A stretch of DNA of 10,171 bases from Flavobacteriaceae bacterium (GCA_016649785.1 JAENXB010000093.1:1-10171), one strand, 5' to 3'; shown: positions 1 through 7,763, counted from the stretch's first letter. Translations and numbers: made by a program. The notes: generated by a model from the letters alone, not told the origin.

Positions 1-45
1 AAAAAATTGGTGGAAAAAGTCGAGAAATTAACAACAGATGAATAA
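1..45 (+). CDS. C-terminal end of an unidentified protein (5' partial)
   Basis: Reading frame 1 is open from the window edge and ends with a TAA at 43-45, giving the residues KKLVEKVEKLTTDE. A charged, lysine- and glutamate-rich tail of this kind is common at the cytoplasmic end of many proteins, so the family cannot be named from 14 residues. The gap to the next ATG is 47 nt and I see no terminator in it, so this gene and the propionyl-CoA synthetase may share a transcript. In related loci a solute:sodium (acetate-type) symporter often precedes such genes. That is only a possibility here, because nothing in the visible tail shows it. Confidence 0.5.
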   Translation, partial: KKLVEKVEKLTTDE

Positions 46-92
46 TTGAATGCAAAGTAGAATTTGCTTTTCAGGAATATAAAAACAACAAA

Positions 93-2009
93 ATGAACTA
101 CAACAATCTTTATGAGCGAAGCATCCGCTATCCTGAAGCATTTTGGCAGGAGCAATCCAATGAAATAGCCTGGTATAAAAAACCGACTTCTATTTTATCA
201 AGAGATGAGAACGATTATCCACTATGGTTTAAAGATGGTGAATTGAACATTTGTTACCTGGCACTGGACAAACACATTGAGGATGGCTTTGGCGATCAAA
301 TTGCCGTTATTTATGACTCTCCGGTGACACAAACCATCATAAAATATTCCTTTCTCGAGGTAAAAACAGAGGTCGCCAAATTAGCCGGCGGATTAAAATC
401 CCTTGGCTTGACAAAGGGAGATACGGCTGTGATCTATATGCCCATGATTCCGCAATCGCTTTTCGCTATGCTGGCTTGTGCCCGGATAGGTGTAACCCAT
501 TCGGTTGTTTTTGGCGGATTTGCCCCTCATGAATTGGCGATTCGGATAGACGATTGCAAACCAAAAGTTGTGATTACCGCTTCCTCGGGAATTGAGTTTG
601 ACAGGTTAATAACCTACAAACCTCTGGTAGATGAAGCCATTGAATTGGCAGGGCACAAACCCGAAAAAGTAATAATTTTCAACAGAAAGTTAGGCGCTAA
701 AGTACCATTTAAGCCTTATGATCTGGATTATATAGAATTAATTTATAATTCAAAAGAAGCGAATTGTGTTCCTGTAAATGCAACACATCCGCTTTACATT
801 TTATACACCTCGGGAACCACCGGAAAACCCAAGGGAATTGTTAGGGATACAGGAGGTTATGCGACGGCCCTTAAGTTTTCCATGAAAAATATTTACGGAT
901 TGGATCCGGATGAAGTTTTTTGGGCGGCATCTGATGTTGGTTGGGTTGTGGGACACAGCTTTATTGTTTATGGCCCACTTATAAATAGAAATACAACCAT
1001 TATTTTTGAAGGCAAACCAATTAAAACCCCCGATGCTTCCACCTTTTGGCGCGTAATTTCGGAACATAAAGTGAATGCGATGTTCACTGCTCCTACAGCC
1101 ATCAGGGCGATTAAAAAAGAGGATCCTGAAGGAGAGTTTATTAAAAAATACGATTTAAGCAGCCTGCGCACCCAATTTTTAGCAGGAGAGCGCTGTGATC
1201 TCGCAACCCTGGAATGGTATCAAAAACACATCCCAATACCGGCTATTGACCACTGGTGGCAAACAGAATCCGGATGGCCAATGATTGCTGTTATGATGGG
1301 TGTAGAATCCCTGCCCATACAACCGGGTTCAACCGGAAAACCTGTAACCGGCTATGATATCCAGATTTTTGGGGAAAACGGGCAGGAATTAGCGCCAAAT
1401 GAAGAGGGATATGTAGTGATAAAATTGCCTTTGCCCCCCGGAAATATGTTGGGTTTATGGAAAGATCCGGCCAGATTTAAAGCGGGATATTTAACCAAAT
1501 TTCCAGGGTATTATTTTTCCGGGGACGGAGGTTACAAGGATGAAAATGGCTATGTTTTTATTACCGGAAGAGTGGATGATGTAATTAATGTTGCCGGTCA
1601 CCGCCTGTCTACCGCAGAGATGGAAGAAATTGTGTCTTCCCATCCATCTGTTGCCGAATGCACCGTGGTAGGAATTCAGGACGATTTAAAAGGGCAGGTC
1701 CCAATGGCTATGATTGTATTAATATCCGGGGAAAGTATGGAACATTTTCAACTGGAACATGAAATAATCCAACTGGTACGCGAAAAAATTGGCGCTGTAG
1801 CTGCTTTGCGAAATGTTTTGATTGTAGAACGACTGCCCAAAACCCGGTCCGGAAAAATATTGAGAAAACTGTTGAGGGGCATAATAGATAAAGAAGACTA
1901 CCAAATTCCTTCTACCATTGATGATGTAAGCATTATTGATGAAATAAAAAATGCATTAAGGATCTATTTTAAAGATAAAAGAAAAGAGCAAAAGAAAACC
2001 AAACCTTAA
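93..2009 (+). CDS. prpE: Propionyl-CoA synthetase (PrpE/ACSS3-type acyl-CoA synthetase)
   Basis: This AMP-forming ligase converts propionate (and probably related short acids), ATP and CoA to the acyl-CoA, AMP and PPi in the cytoplasm. The 638-residue length is normal for the family. Visible signatures, in order: the N-terminal ACAS_N segment (WYKKP, about residue 28), the phosphate loop TSGTTGKPKG at 239-248, the core motif DHWWQTESGW at 386-395, the hinge and A8 region GRVDD..NVAGHRL at about 492-505 (hinge Asp495, Arg493, Arg504), and the C-terminal PKTRSGKI with Lys588, the equivalent of the regulatory acetylated lysine. DHWWQTE.GWP instead of DTWWQTETGG, and WVVGHS instead of W(V/I)TGHS, separate PrpE/ACSS3 from acetyl-CoA synthetase. 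The ATG at 93 follows an A-rich leader without a Shine-Dalgarno sequence. The acetate-type paralogue starts 74 nt downstream. Substrate choice is inferred from motifs; butyrate or acetate use is possible. Confidence 0.9.
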   Translation: MNYNNLYERSIRYPEAFWQEQSNEIAWYKKPTSILSRDENDYPLWFKDGELNICYLALDKHIEDGFGDQIAVIYDSPVTQTIIKYSFLEVKTEVAKLAGGLKSLGLTKGDTAVIYMPMIPQSLFAMLACARIGVTHSVVFGGFAPHELAIRIDDCKPKVVITASSGIEFDRLITYKPLVDEAIELAGHKPEKVIIFNRKLGAKVPFKPYDLDYIELIYNSKEANCVPVNATHPLYILYTSGTTGKPKGIVRDTGGYATALKFSMKNIYGLDPDEVFWAASDVGWVVGHSFIVYGPLINRNTTIIFEGKPIKTPDASTFWRVISEHKVNAMFTAPTAIRAIKKEDPEGEFIKKYDLSSLRTQFLAGERCDLATLEWYQKHIPIPAIDHWWQTESGWPMIAVMMGVESLPIQPGSTGKPVTGYDIQIFGENGQELAPNEEGYVVIKLPLPPGNMLGLWKDPARFKAGYLTKFPGYYFSGDGGYKDENGYVFITGRVDDVINVAGHRLSTAEMEEIVSSHPSVAECTVVGIQDDLKGQVPMAMIVLISGESMEHFQLEHEIIQLVREKIGAVAALRNVLIVERLPKTRSGKILRKLLRGIIDKEDYQIPSTIDDVSIIDEIKNALRIYFKDKRKEQKKTKP

Positions 2010-2025
2010 GTTTATCAAATTTTAG

Positions 2026-2033
2026 TAAATTTG
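2026..2033 (+). promoter_or_regulatory. Possible Bacteroidota -7 promoter element before acs
   Basis: TAAATTTG matches the Bacteroidota housekeeping -7 consensus TAnnTTTG and lies 50 nt before the acs ATG, which would give a leader of about 40-45 nt. The expected TTG at -33 is missing: the best candidate at the right spacing is TTA near 2006-2008. The element could give acs its own transcription within the prpE-acs pair, but in such AT-rich DNA one half-site may be chance. Confidence 0.35.
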
Positions 2034-2083
2034 GGAAATACTCAAACTGGTTAATTCCTGATAATCACAAAAACAAAAATATA

Positions 2084-3991
2084 ATGAGTTATTACAAAAT
2101 TGAAGATTTACAGCATTATTTTAAAATGTATAATAAGTCTATAAAAGAACCTAAAAAATTCTGGGATCGAATCGCCGACAAGAACTTTACCTGGTACCAA
2201 AAATGGGATAAAGTGTATGAGTTTGATATGCAAAAAGCCGAATTTAAATGGTTTTTAAATGCGAAAGTAAACATCACCAAAAATTGTATCGACAGGCATT
2301 TATCAAAAAGAGGCGATAAAACCGCCATTATTTTTGAGCCCAACGATCCCAATGAGGAAGCACAACATATTACCTATAGCGATCTCTACGTCAGGGTTTC
2401 AAAAATGGGAAATGTGCTCCGGGATCAGGGAGTAAAAAAAGGGGACAGGGTTTGTATTTATCTCCCCATGATTCCCGAGTTGGCAGTAGTAGTTTTAGCT
2501 TGTGCCAGAATTGGTGCCATTCATTCGGTAATTTTTGCAGGATTTTCTTCCAAAGCCTTGCAAACCCGGATCATCGATTGCGATTCTAAAATGGTGATCA
2601 CCTCCGATGGAGGCTTCAGAGGAAATAAAACCATCGATTTAAAAGGAATTGTGGACGATGCCGTAGAGCATTGCCCGTGTGTGGAAAAAGTATTGGTAGT
2701 TAAGCGCATCAATTCTGAAGTTAATATGAAGGAAGGAAGAGACCTTTGGATAGAACCTTTGTTGGAGGAAGCGTCTTCCAGTTGCCTGGCCGAAATTATG
2801 GATGCTGAAGATCCTTTATTTATTTTGTACACTTCCGGTTCCACAGGAAAACCAAAAGGCATGGTACACACAACAGCCGGTTATATGGTATATACAGCAT
2901 ACACCTTCAAAAATGTTTTCAAATATGAAGAAAATGATGTGTATTGGTGTACTGCTGATATTGGTTGGATTACCGGACATTCCTATATACTTTACGGACC
3001 GCTGCTCAATGGAGCGACAACCGTAATTTTTGAGGGAGTTCCCTCCTACCCTACCTTTAGTAGATTTTGGGAGGTTATAGATAAACATAAAGTTACCCAA
3101 TTCTATACCGCTCCTACGGCAATTCGTGCCCTGGCAAAAGAAAGCTTGGAATTTGTAGATAACCAGGACCTGTCCTCCTTAAAAGTTATTGGTTCGGTTG
3201 GAGAACCCATCAATGAAGAAGCATGGCACTGGTATAACGATCATGTTGGCAAGAAGAAATGTCCTTTGGTAGATACCTGGTGGCAAACGGAAAACGGAGG
3301 AATTATGATTTCGCCTATTCCCTTTGTTACCCCAACAAAACCTACCTATGCCTCGCTTCCATTACCGGGAATTCAACCTGTGTTGATGGATGAATTGCGC
3401 AATGAAATTGAAGAAAACCAGGTAGTTGGCAGTTTGTGCATTAAATTCCCCTGGCCATCAATAGCCAGAACTATTTGGAGGGACCATCAACGTTTTATAG
3501 ACACTTATTTTAAAGCCTATCCCGGGAAATATTTTACCGGTGATGGTGCTCTTAGAGATGAGGTTGGTTATTACCGTATAACCGGAAGAGTAGACGATGT
3601 GGTTATTGTTTCCGGACACAACCTTGGTACCGCGCCTATTGAGGATGCAATTAACGAGCATCCAGCCGTGGCAGAGAGCGCCATCGTTGGTTTCCCACAT
3701 AAAATCAAAGGAAATGCCTTATACGGATTTGTTATCCTGAAGGAAATTGGTGAGACCAGGATCCAGGATAATGTTCGAAAAGAGATCAATCAATCAATTT
3801 CTGATATGGTTGGACCAATAGCCAAGTTGGATAAAATCCAGTTTGTATCAGGGTTGCCAAAAACCCGTTCGGGAAAAATTATGAGAAGGATATTGAGAAA
3901 AATTGCGGAGGGAGATTTATCCAATTTCGGGGATACCTCAACTTTACTCAATCCGGAAGTTGTGGAGGAAATTAAAAATGAGAGGCTCTAA
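2084..3991 (+). CDS. acs: Acetyl-CoA synthetase (acetate--CoA ligase, AMP-forming)
   Basis: The enzyme activates acetate to acetyl-CoA through acetyl-AMP in the cytoplasm. At 635 residues it is slightly shorter than the enterobacterial enzymes (about 650). It has an N-terminal ACAS_N segment (FWDRIA, WYQKW), the phosphate loop TSGSTGKPKG at 250-259, GWITGHS in the acetate-pocket region, and DTWWQTENGG at 397-406, where Trp400 corresponds to the Trp that limits the pocket to acetate. GRVDD starts at 501, and PKTRSGKIMRR holds Lys598, the equivalent of the lysine acetylated by Pat-type enzymes. One difference stands out: the A8 motif usually reads SGHR(L/M) but here reads SGHNL, so the conserved Arg (Arg526 in Salmonella Acs) is Asn513. 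My recollection is that related flavobacterial enzymes share this, so it is probably a lineage form and not damage. The gene lies 74 nt after prpE and ends before a strong terminator. Confidence 0.93.
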   Translation: MSYYKIEDLQHYFKMYNKSIKEPKKFWDRIADKNFTWYQKWDKVYEFDMQKAEFKWFLNAKVNITKNCIDRHLSKRGDKTAIIFEPNDPNEEAQHITYSDLYVRVSKMGNVLRDQGVKKGDRVCIYLPMIPELAVVVLACARIGAIHSVIFAGFSSKALQTRIIDCDSKMVITSDGGFRGNKTIDLKGIVDDAVEHCPCVEKVLVVKRINSEVNMKEGRDLWIEPLLEEASSSCLAEIMDAEDPLFILYTSGSTGKPKGMVHTTAGYMVYTAYTFKNVFKYEENDVYWCTADIGWITGHSYILYGPLLNGATTVIFEGVPSYPTFSRFWEVIDKHKVTQFYTAPTAIRALAKESLEFVDNQDLSSLKVIGSVGEPINEEAWHWYNDHVGKKKCPLVDTWWQTENGGIMISPIPFVTPTKPTYASLPLPGIQPVLMDELRNEIEENQVVGSLCIKFPWPSIARTIWRDHQRFIDTYFKAYPGKYFTGDGALRDEVGYYRITGRVDDVVIVSGHNLGTAPIEDAINEHPAVAESAIVGFPHKIKGNALYGFVILKEIGETRIQDNVRKEINQSISDMVGPIAKLDKIQFVSGLPKTRSGKIMRRILRKIAEGDLSNFGDTSTLLNPEVVEEIKNERL

Positions 3992-4009
3992 CCTTCAATA
4001 ATTATAATT

Positions 4010-4045
4010 AAAAAATGCTTTTTCCAATTGGAAAAAGCATTTTTT
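4010..4045. terminator. Bidirectional rho-independent terminator
   Basis: This is a perfect 36-nt palindrome with 18-nt arms centred on CCAATTGG. On the + strand the A-tract and AATGCTTTTTCC form the left arm, and the right arm runs into a tract of nine T. On the - strand six T follow the same stem. It lies 19 nt after the acs stop and 70 nt after the stop of the converging lipoprotein gene, so it can serve both. Confidence 0.88.
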
Positions 4046-4114
4046 TTTGAATTTCGGTTTTCCGCGTTTTACAAAAAAACCGTTGAGCCTAACTAAAGAT
4101 AATCTTTATAAATT

Positions 4115-4831
4115 TTAGTTGATCAATTCTCCTTCTTCAAGCAAAATATCATAAATATATCCCTGGCCAAAATCTTTTTCCAAGACAATAATTCCTTTAA
4201 AGGTCACGGTATCTCCAATTTTAACCATCTCTTTTGTAGTTACAGTTAAACTTTTTTTGTTTTCAAACTGGGTTCCATCAACAATATGCACCCAATTTCT
4301 ATCAAGTATGGCATTGTTAAGCTTAACAACTTTTCCCCTAACAATTATTGACTTTCCTGAAAGGGATTTTTTGTTTGTAAAAAGCTCTTCCAATGAAATC
4401 CCATTTTCTGCCTTTTCAATTTTAATCTCAACTACAGCCGTAGTATCTGAATTAGTATGCGGATTTACTTGTTTTTGAACCGGGGCCTTTTCAGTTGTTC
4501 TTATATTATCCGCAAAAATAATTTTATCAAAGGTTTTTTCAAGTTGTTTGCTCTCAAAATTCTCCATAAGCATTCCGCCATTATAATAATAAGTATCCCC
4601 TACTTTTACCTCTGTGTTTGGAATGGCCATCCAATATTTATTTCCGTTTTCTTCAACATTAAGGTAAGTATAAGTTCCCCCATCTGCAGATTCACTAATT
4701 ACAACTTTATGTAATTCATTATTAGCAGAAGCTGTTGTATTGTTAATTGCTGAATAGATTTCTTTATCCTTACAACTAAACAAAATTAAAACGCTAAAAA
4801 TTACTGTAGAAAGTTTGAATAGATTTTTCAT
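4115..4831 (-). CDS. Lipoprotein with two OB-fold-like (NrfJ-like) domains
   Basis: The start is the ATG at 4831, giving 238 residues. An in-frame TTG eight codons upstream lies inside the promoter spacing and would spoil the signal peptide. Residues 1-19 form a lipoprotein signal peptide with lipobox LFSC (Cys20), so the protein is anchored in a membrane on the periplasmic side or the surface. Domain 1 (about 41-110) has the pattern GGTYTYLNV..KYWMAIP..EVKVGDTYYY..GM.M.NFESK.L..TFDKIIF, which I recognise from small exported NrfJ-like proteins. Domain 2 (about 147-236) has SGKSIIVRGKVVK, RNWVHIVDGT, LTVTT, VKIGDTVTFKG and DFGQGYIYDILLE, the OB-fold-like partner domain of such proteins. A polar linker (about 111-140) joins them. 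The biochemical function is unknown. NrfJ-like proteins are often found near cytochromes, and a cytochrome locus lies 3 kb away, but no direct link is visible. The gene has its own promoter and convergent neighbours. Confidence 0.75.
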   Translation of the reverse strand: MKNLFKLSTVIFSVLILFSCKDKEIYSAINNTTASANNELHKVVISESADGGTYTYLNVEENGNKYWMAIPNTEVKVGDTYYYNGGMLMENFESKQLEKTFDKIIFADNIRTTEKAPVQKQVNPHTNSDTTAVVEIKIEKAENGISLEELFTNKKSLSGKSIIVRGKVVKLNNAILDRNWVHIVDGTQFENKKSLTVTTKEMVKIGDTVTFKGIIVLEKDFGQGYIYDILLEEGELIN

Positions 4832-4852
4832 TTTTATAAAATAAATTTGATA

Positions 4853-4881
4853 CAAATTTATAGATTATTAGGTGTTTACAA
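4853..4881 (-). promoter_or_regulatory. Bacteroidota-type promoter of the OB-fold lipoprotein
   Basis: On the - strand a TTG (4881-4879) is followed after exactly 18 nt by TAAATTTG (4860-4853). These fit the Bacteroidota -33 (TTG) and -7 (TAnnTTTG) elements with proper spacing. Transcription would start near 4846, leaving a leader of about 15 nt before the ATG at 4831. This short leader also argues against the upstream TTG start. Confidence 0.7.
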
Positions 4882-5116
4882 TATGACATCTATCACATTA
4901 TATAATATCTCTTAACCGATCAGTACTTAAAAAGCCTGAAGTACTTAAATTAAAAAGAAATCATAAAACGGACTGCGTAACTAAAAATAAGTTTGAAAAT
5001 AGTCCAAATTATTCATTTTGGACACTAATATATAGTTTTGCTGATCAAAAATACAAAATAGCTAAGGCGGAATACTTTAATTTCGATATTTTTCTGTGAA
5101 TTTCCTTAATCCAGAA
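4882..5116. other. Intergenic region with small repeats, no gene seen
   Basis: Together with the promoter and leader this makes about 285 nt between the lipoprotein start and the exonuclease stop, and all six frames are short. AGTACTTAAA occurs twice as a direct repeat (4922-4931 and 4940-4949, 18 nt apart), each copy containing the palindrome AGTACT. A short hairpin lies at 5002-5023. No tRNA-like fold or insertion-sequence end is visible. The repeats lie 40-90 nt upstream of the lipoprotein promoter and could be an operator, but this is speculative. Confidence 0.4.
5002..5023 (-). terminator. Possible weak terminator after the exonuclease gene
   Basis: GTCCAAA and TTTGGAC form a 7-bp stem with an 8-nt loop. 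On the - strand a T-rich stretch (TATTTTC, then TTATTTTT) follows. It lies about 95 nt past the exonuclease stop. The short stem and imperfect T-tract make this tentative. Confidence 0.3.
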
Positions 5117-5731
5117 TTAGATCCTCAGTTTTTTCTTCAGTTTTAAAAAGATCAAAGCTGTTATAAATGCATCCCCGGAAGCTGTATGCCTATCACTTTT
5201 TGAGATCTTAAAAACAGCGCATAATTCATCTAATCCGGAATATTGATCAGATTGCCAACCTTTGTGTTTTTGATACAGATCATTTGTATCAATTTTTTTG
5301 TTTTTGAGTTTTCCGAGATCCAATCGTTTTAAAGCCTGATTGACCATTTTTACATCAAAGTTGGTGTGATGGCCCACAAGAGTTGCATCCTTTATGTAGG
5401 AAAGAAAACGAATGACAGCCTCAGGTTCGGTTAATTTTTCCTCTTTACCGGTCTTCAAAATTCCGTGAATTGGAACAGTTTCCGGACGGTACACGTCCTG
5501 TTCCAAAAAAACCTCAAAATAATCATTTACAAGAATGGCATCTCCTTCAATTCCTATGGCACCAATGGATAAAATCACATCTTTTTTTGGGTCCAATCCT
5601 GTGGTTTCACAATCAAAAACTACATATCGTTTTGAAAGTGGGTTTCCGGCTTGTTTTTGAAAACCGGACAAATAATCCTTCCAAAATTGGGGAGCCTCTT
5701 TTTTTGTTTTTCTAAACCAGTCAAAGCTCAT
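5117..5731 (-). CDS. DEDDh 3'-5' exonuclease (DnaQ/PolC epsilon-like)
   Basis: This 204-residue protein is a single exonuclease domain that would remove nucleotides from 3' ends of DNA or RNA with two metal ions. The three motifs are complete: VFDCETTGLD (Asp40, Glu42) in Exo I, GHHTNFDVKMV (Asp126) in Exo II, and RHTASGDAFITA (His182, Asp187) in Exo III. The histidine places it in the DEDDh class. It lacks the polymerase, UvrC or BRCT partner domains of larger relatives, and its first 30 residues (FDWFRKT, FWKDYLSGF) are typical of the stand-alone group found beside DUF294 genes. Its ATG lies 2 nt after the TAA of the upstream DUF294 gene, so the two are probably translated as a pair. It is unlikely to be the replicative proofreading subunit. 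The true substrate cannot be read from the sequence; an oligonucleotide or nucleotide-linked signalling role is possible. Confidence 0.85.
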   Translation of the reverse strand: MSFDWFRKTKKEAPQFWKDYLSGFQKQAGNPLSKRYVVFDCETTGLDPKKDVILSIGAIGIEGDAILVNDYFEVFLEQDVYRPETVPIHGILKTGKEEKLTEPEAVIRFLSYIKDATLVGHHTNFDVKMVNQALKRLDLGKLKNKKIDTNDLYQKHKGWQSDQYSGLDELCAVFKISKSDRHTASGDAFITALIFLKLKKKLRI

Positions 5732-5733
5732 GT

Positions 5734-7653
5734 TTAAGTGAAATAAGAAAGTTGGAAACGTTGTTTTAGGATAGCATGAAGTTCGTGTATGGGTTGAAAC
5801 GAATTTTTTAGTTTTACTTTATCAGATTTTGACAATTCTTTTAAATTCAGGAACCTGCCGCCGGAGTCTTGGGATAGTCCTTCACGGGTTCTAAAATACA
5901 TCAAATTTGCAAATGCTTCGGCACAAGCTTCAAAAAATTCCCGGTTCTGAGGTTCAAGTTCCGCCAATTTCTTAAATCGCTCCATGGTATTATTCACCCC
6001 TGTAAAATGATTGCTCAAAATAAGTAAACGAGCGGCGTCAATAAGGGGCAGCATCGCCCTGCTTTTAATATCAAAAGTATCTTTGTGTTCCCCATCCGAT
6101 TCCACCAAAAACTGTCTGAAAAAACCAATCGGGGGAGGATTTCTCAAAGCATCGGTTCCCAGATAGGCAAAAAACAGCTGGTTATTTTGAATGTTTTTAA
6201 AAATCTCTTCGGTTATGGCATTTGTCAATCTTTCATCACCATACACATAGTCATAATCAAAGAAAATAGTGCACATCATAATTCCTTTTTCTCCGGGCTT
6301 AAAAATCCAGGTACTAAATTGCTGTTTCCATTCTGAAAGAGATTTACACCATAAGGGGTTACTCGCCATCATTTCGGCAGGACAGTATTCATATCCAACC
6401 TTGTTCAGGGTTTTATTCACTTTTTTAGCCAATTCTATAAAATAGTTTTTCACCTTTTCATATCGTTCTTCCTCAACATCTTCAAAAACTATAGCATTAT
6501 CCTGATCGGTCAAAAGCAATTGTTCTCTTCTCCCCTGGCTCCCCACATTCATCCAGGCAAATTGAACCGGGGGTTGTTCTCCTATTTTTTCAATAGCCAA
6601 ATAAATCGCTCTTCGTGTGATTGCCAGATTAATTTCTCCGGCCAAATTTGAAATATGTTGTATGGGAATATTGCTTTCTATCGAATTTTTAATTAAAGCC
6701 GTCAGTTTTTCTCTAACGGCCTTTAAATCTTTGGATTTGGTTGCGCGTTTTACCAGTTTTAATATTACACCTGGATTATTGGTTTGGACAACCAAAATAT
6801 CGTGTTCAGAAAGGATCCCGATGATTTTTGATCCCGGGGTTCCGTCTCTTGTGACACACAAATGCCCTATCCCGTGTTTTAAAAGCAACAACTGGGCTTC
6901 TGCAATAGATATATCCCGGGAAATCGTAATTACAGGTGCCGACATAATTTGTGAAACAGGCACCCTAATTGGAAACTTTCCGGTTGCAATTTTGAATCGC
7001 AAATCTTTATCGGTGACTATTCCCACCGGGAGTTGATTTTCCTCAATAATAACACTCCCAATTTTGTGGCTGCTCATCAATTTTGCGATGTCTTCTACCA
7101 AATCTGTGGATTGCGCAGTAATGGTTTTTTTGCTATAAACAATAGGCTGAAAATAGGGAACTTCAGGGTCCTGTTTTGCAATAAAACTATTCTCGGAAAT
7201 TAATTTCCCCTTGTAATCTATATCGTATGGATTTCGGGTGTTGGAAGCAAAACTTTCCAATAAAAAATTTAAAACCTCCTGATTTTGCATCACAAAGGGT
7301 TTAAATATCTCAATGGGAATTGCATACAGGATGCTTTCTTCCTGGGCTTTTGCAGCCATTGCGTACTGATTTTTCGCGAAAAACGGACGCAAACCAATAA
7401 TATCTCCCTCGTCACATTGGTCTATGAGAATTTCTTCCCCATTTGAAATAACGGAAAGGCCAATAGCTCCATCTTTAACAACATAGAAATTTTGGTGAGC
7501 AGCATCTCCAACCTGAAAGAGGATCGCATTTTTTTCAAGATATACTACCTGGACCTGGTTGGATAGATCCAATAGATCCGGGTAAGGAAGACTTTTAAAG
7601 GGAGGGAAATTTTTTAAAAAATCGGCTACCCTTTCAGCAATTGAATTTTTCAT
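5734..7653 (-). CDS. cNMP-fold/CBS/DUF294 nucleotidyltransferase-like regulator
   Basis: This is a 639-residue cytoplasmic protein without membrane segments. Domains in order: a cyclic-nucleotide-binding (Crp-like) beta-roll, about 15-130; a CBS pair, about 177-225 and 235-290, with the ligand motifs GIVTDKDLR and GILSEHDIL; a helical linker; a GlnD-like nucleotidyltransferase core with GSQGRREQ (371-378) and TDQDNAIV (Asp383, Asp385); and the DUF294 C-terminal helical domain (about 490-635). The nucleotidyltransferase metal ligands look intact, so it may transfer a nucleotide to a protein or small molecule. The partner is unknown. In the Crp-like domain the usual phosphate-binding Glu and Arg are replaced (IGLRPFF..NQYAMAA, 86-101), so normal cAMP binding is doubtful. 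Such proteins are widely encoded next to a DEDDh exonuclease and acetate uptake or activation genes, which fits the nearby acs and prpE. The CBS pair suggests sensing of adenylates. No clear promoter is visible upstream. Confidence 0.87.
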   Translation of the reverse strand: MKNSIAERVADFLKNFPPFKSLPYPDLLDLSNQVQVVYLEKNAILFQVGDAAHQNFYVVKDGAIGLSVISNGEEILIDQCDEGDIIGLRPFFAKNQYAMAAKAQEESILYAIPIEIFKPFVMQNQEVLNFLLESFASNTRNPYDIDYKGKLISENSFIAKQDPEVPYFQPIVYSKKTITAQSTDLVEDIAKLMSSHKIGSVIIEENQLPVGIVTDKDLRFKIATGKFPIRVPVSQIMSAPVITISRDISIAEAQLLLLKHGIGHLCVTRDGTPGSKIIGILSEHDILVVQTNNPGVILKLVKRATKSKDLKAVREKLTALIKNSIESNIPIQHISNLAGEINLAITRRAIYLAIEKIGEQPPVQFAWMNVGSQGRREQLLLTDQDNAIVFEDVEEERYEKVKNYFIELAKKVNKTLNKVGYEYCPAEMMASNPLWCKSLSEWKQQFSTWIFKPGEKGIMMCTIFFDYDYVYGDERLTNAITEEIFKNIQNNQLFFAYLGTDALRNPPPIGFFRQFLVESDGEHKDTFDIKSRAMLPLIDAARLLILSNHFTGVNNTMERFKKLAELEPQNREFFEACAEAFANLMYFRTREGLSQDSGGRFLNLKELSKSDKVKLKNSFQPIHELHAILKQRFQLSYFT

Positions 7654-7763
7654 GGTTTAAATCAAAACTTTAAGGTACAAAAGAATTTTTGGATATGAAA
7701 TTAGGAAAACCAGACTTTCTCTTAGAAAAAAGTTTGTCCTTGAAACCAGATGCCTTTTAAAAA

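Noticed and set aside
46..92. Promoter before prpE (TAGAATTTG near 58-66)
   Set aside because: The spacing inside the element is one base too long for TAnnTTTG and no TTG lies at the proper distance; cotranscription with the upstream gene is simpler.
2521..2871. 116-codon - strand frame
   Set aside because: It is antisense to the acetyl-CoA synthetase core, including the phosphate loop; no independent support.
4829..4855. TTG start extending the OB-fold lipoprotein by eight residues
   Set aside because: It overlaps the -7 promoter element and would precede the expected transcription start; the ATG at 4831 gives a normal lipoprotein signal.
6617..7036. 139-codon + strand frame
   Set aside because: It lies wholly antisense to the CBS and linker part of the DUF294 gene, whose domain motifs are unmistakable.
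7654..7763. Promoter for the DUF294-exonuclease operon
   Set aside because: Only AAGTTTTG-like partial matches without a properly spaced -33 element were found, so no promoter is annotated although one should exist here.
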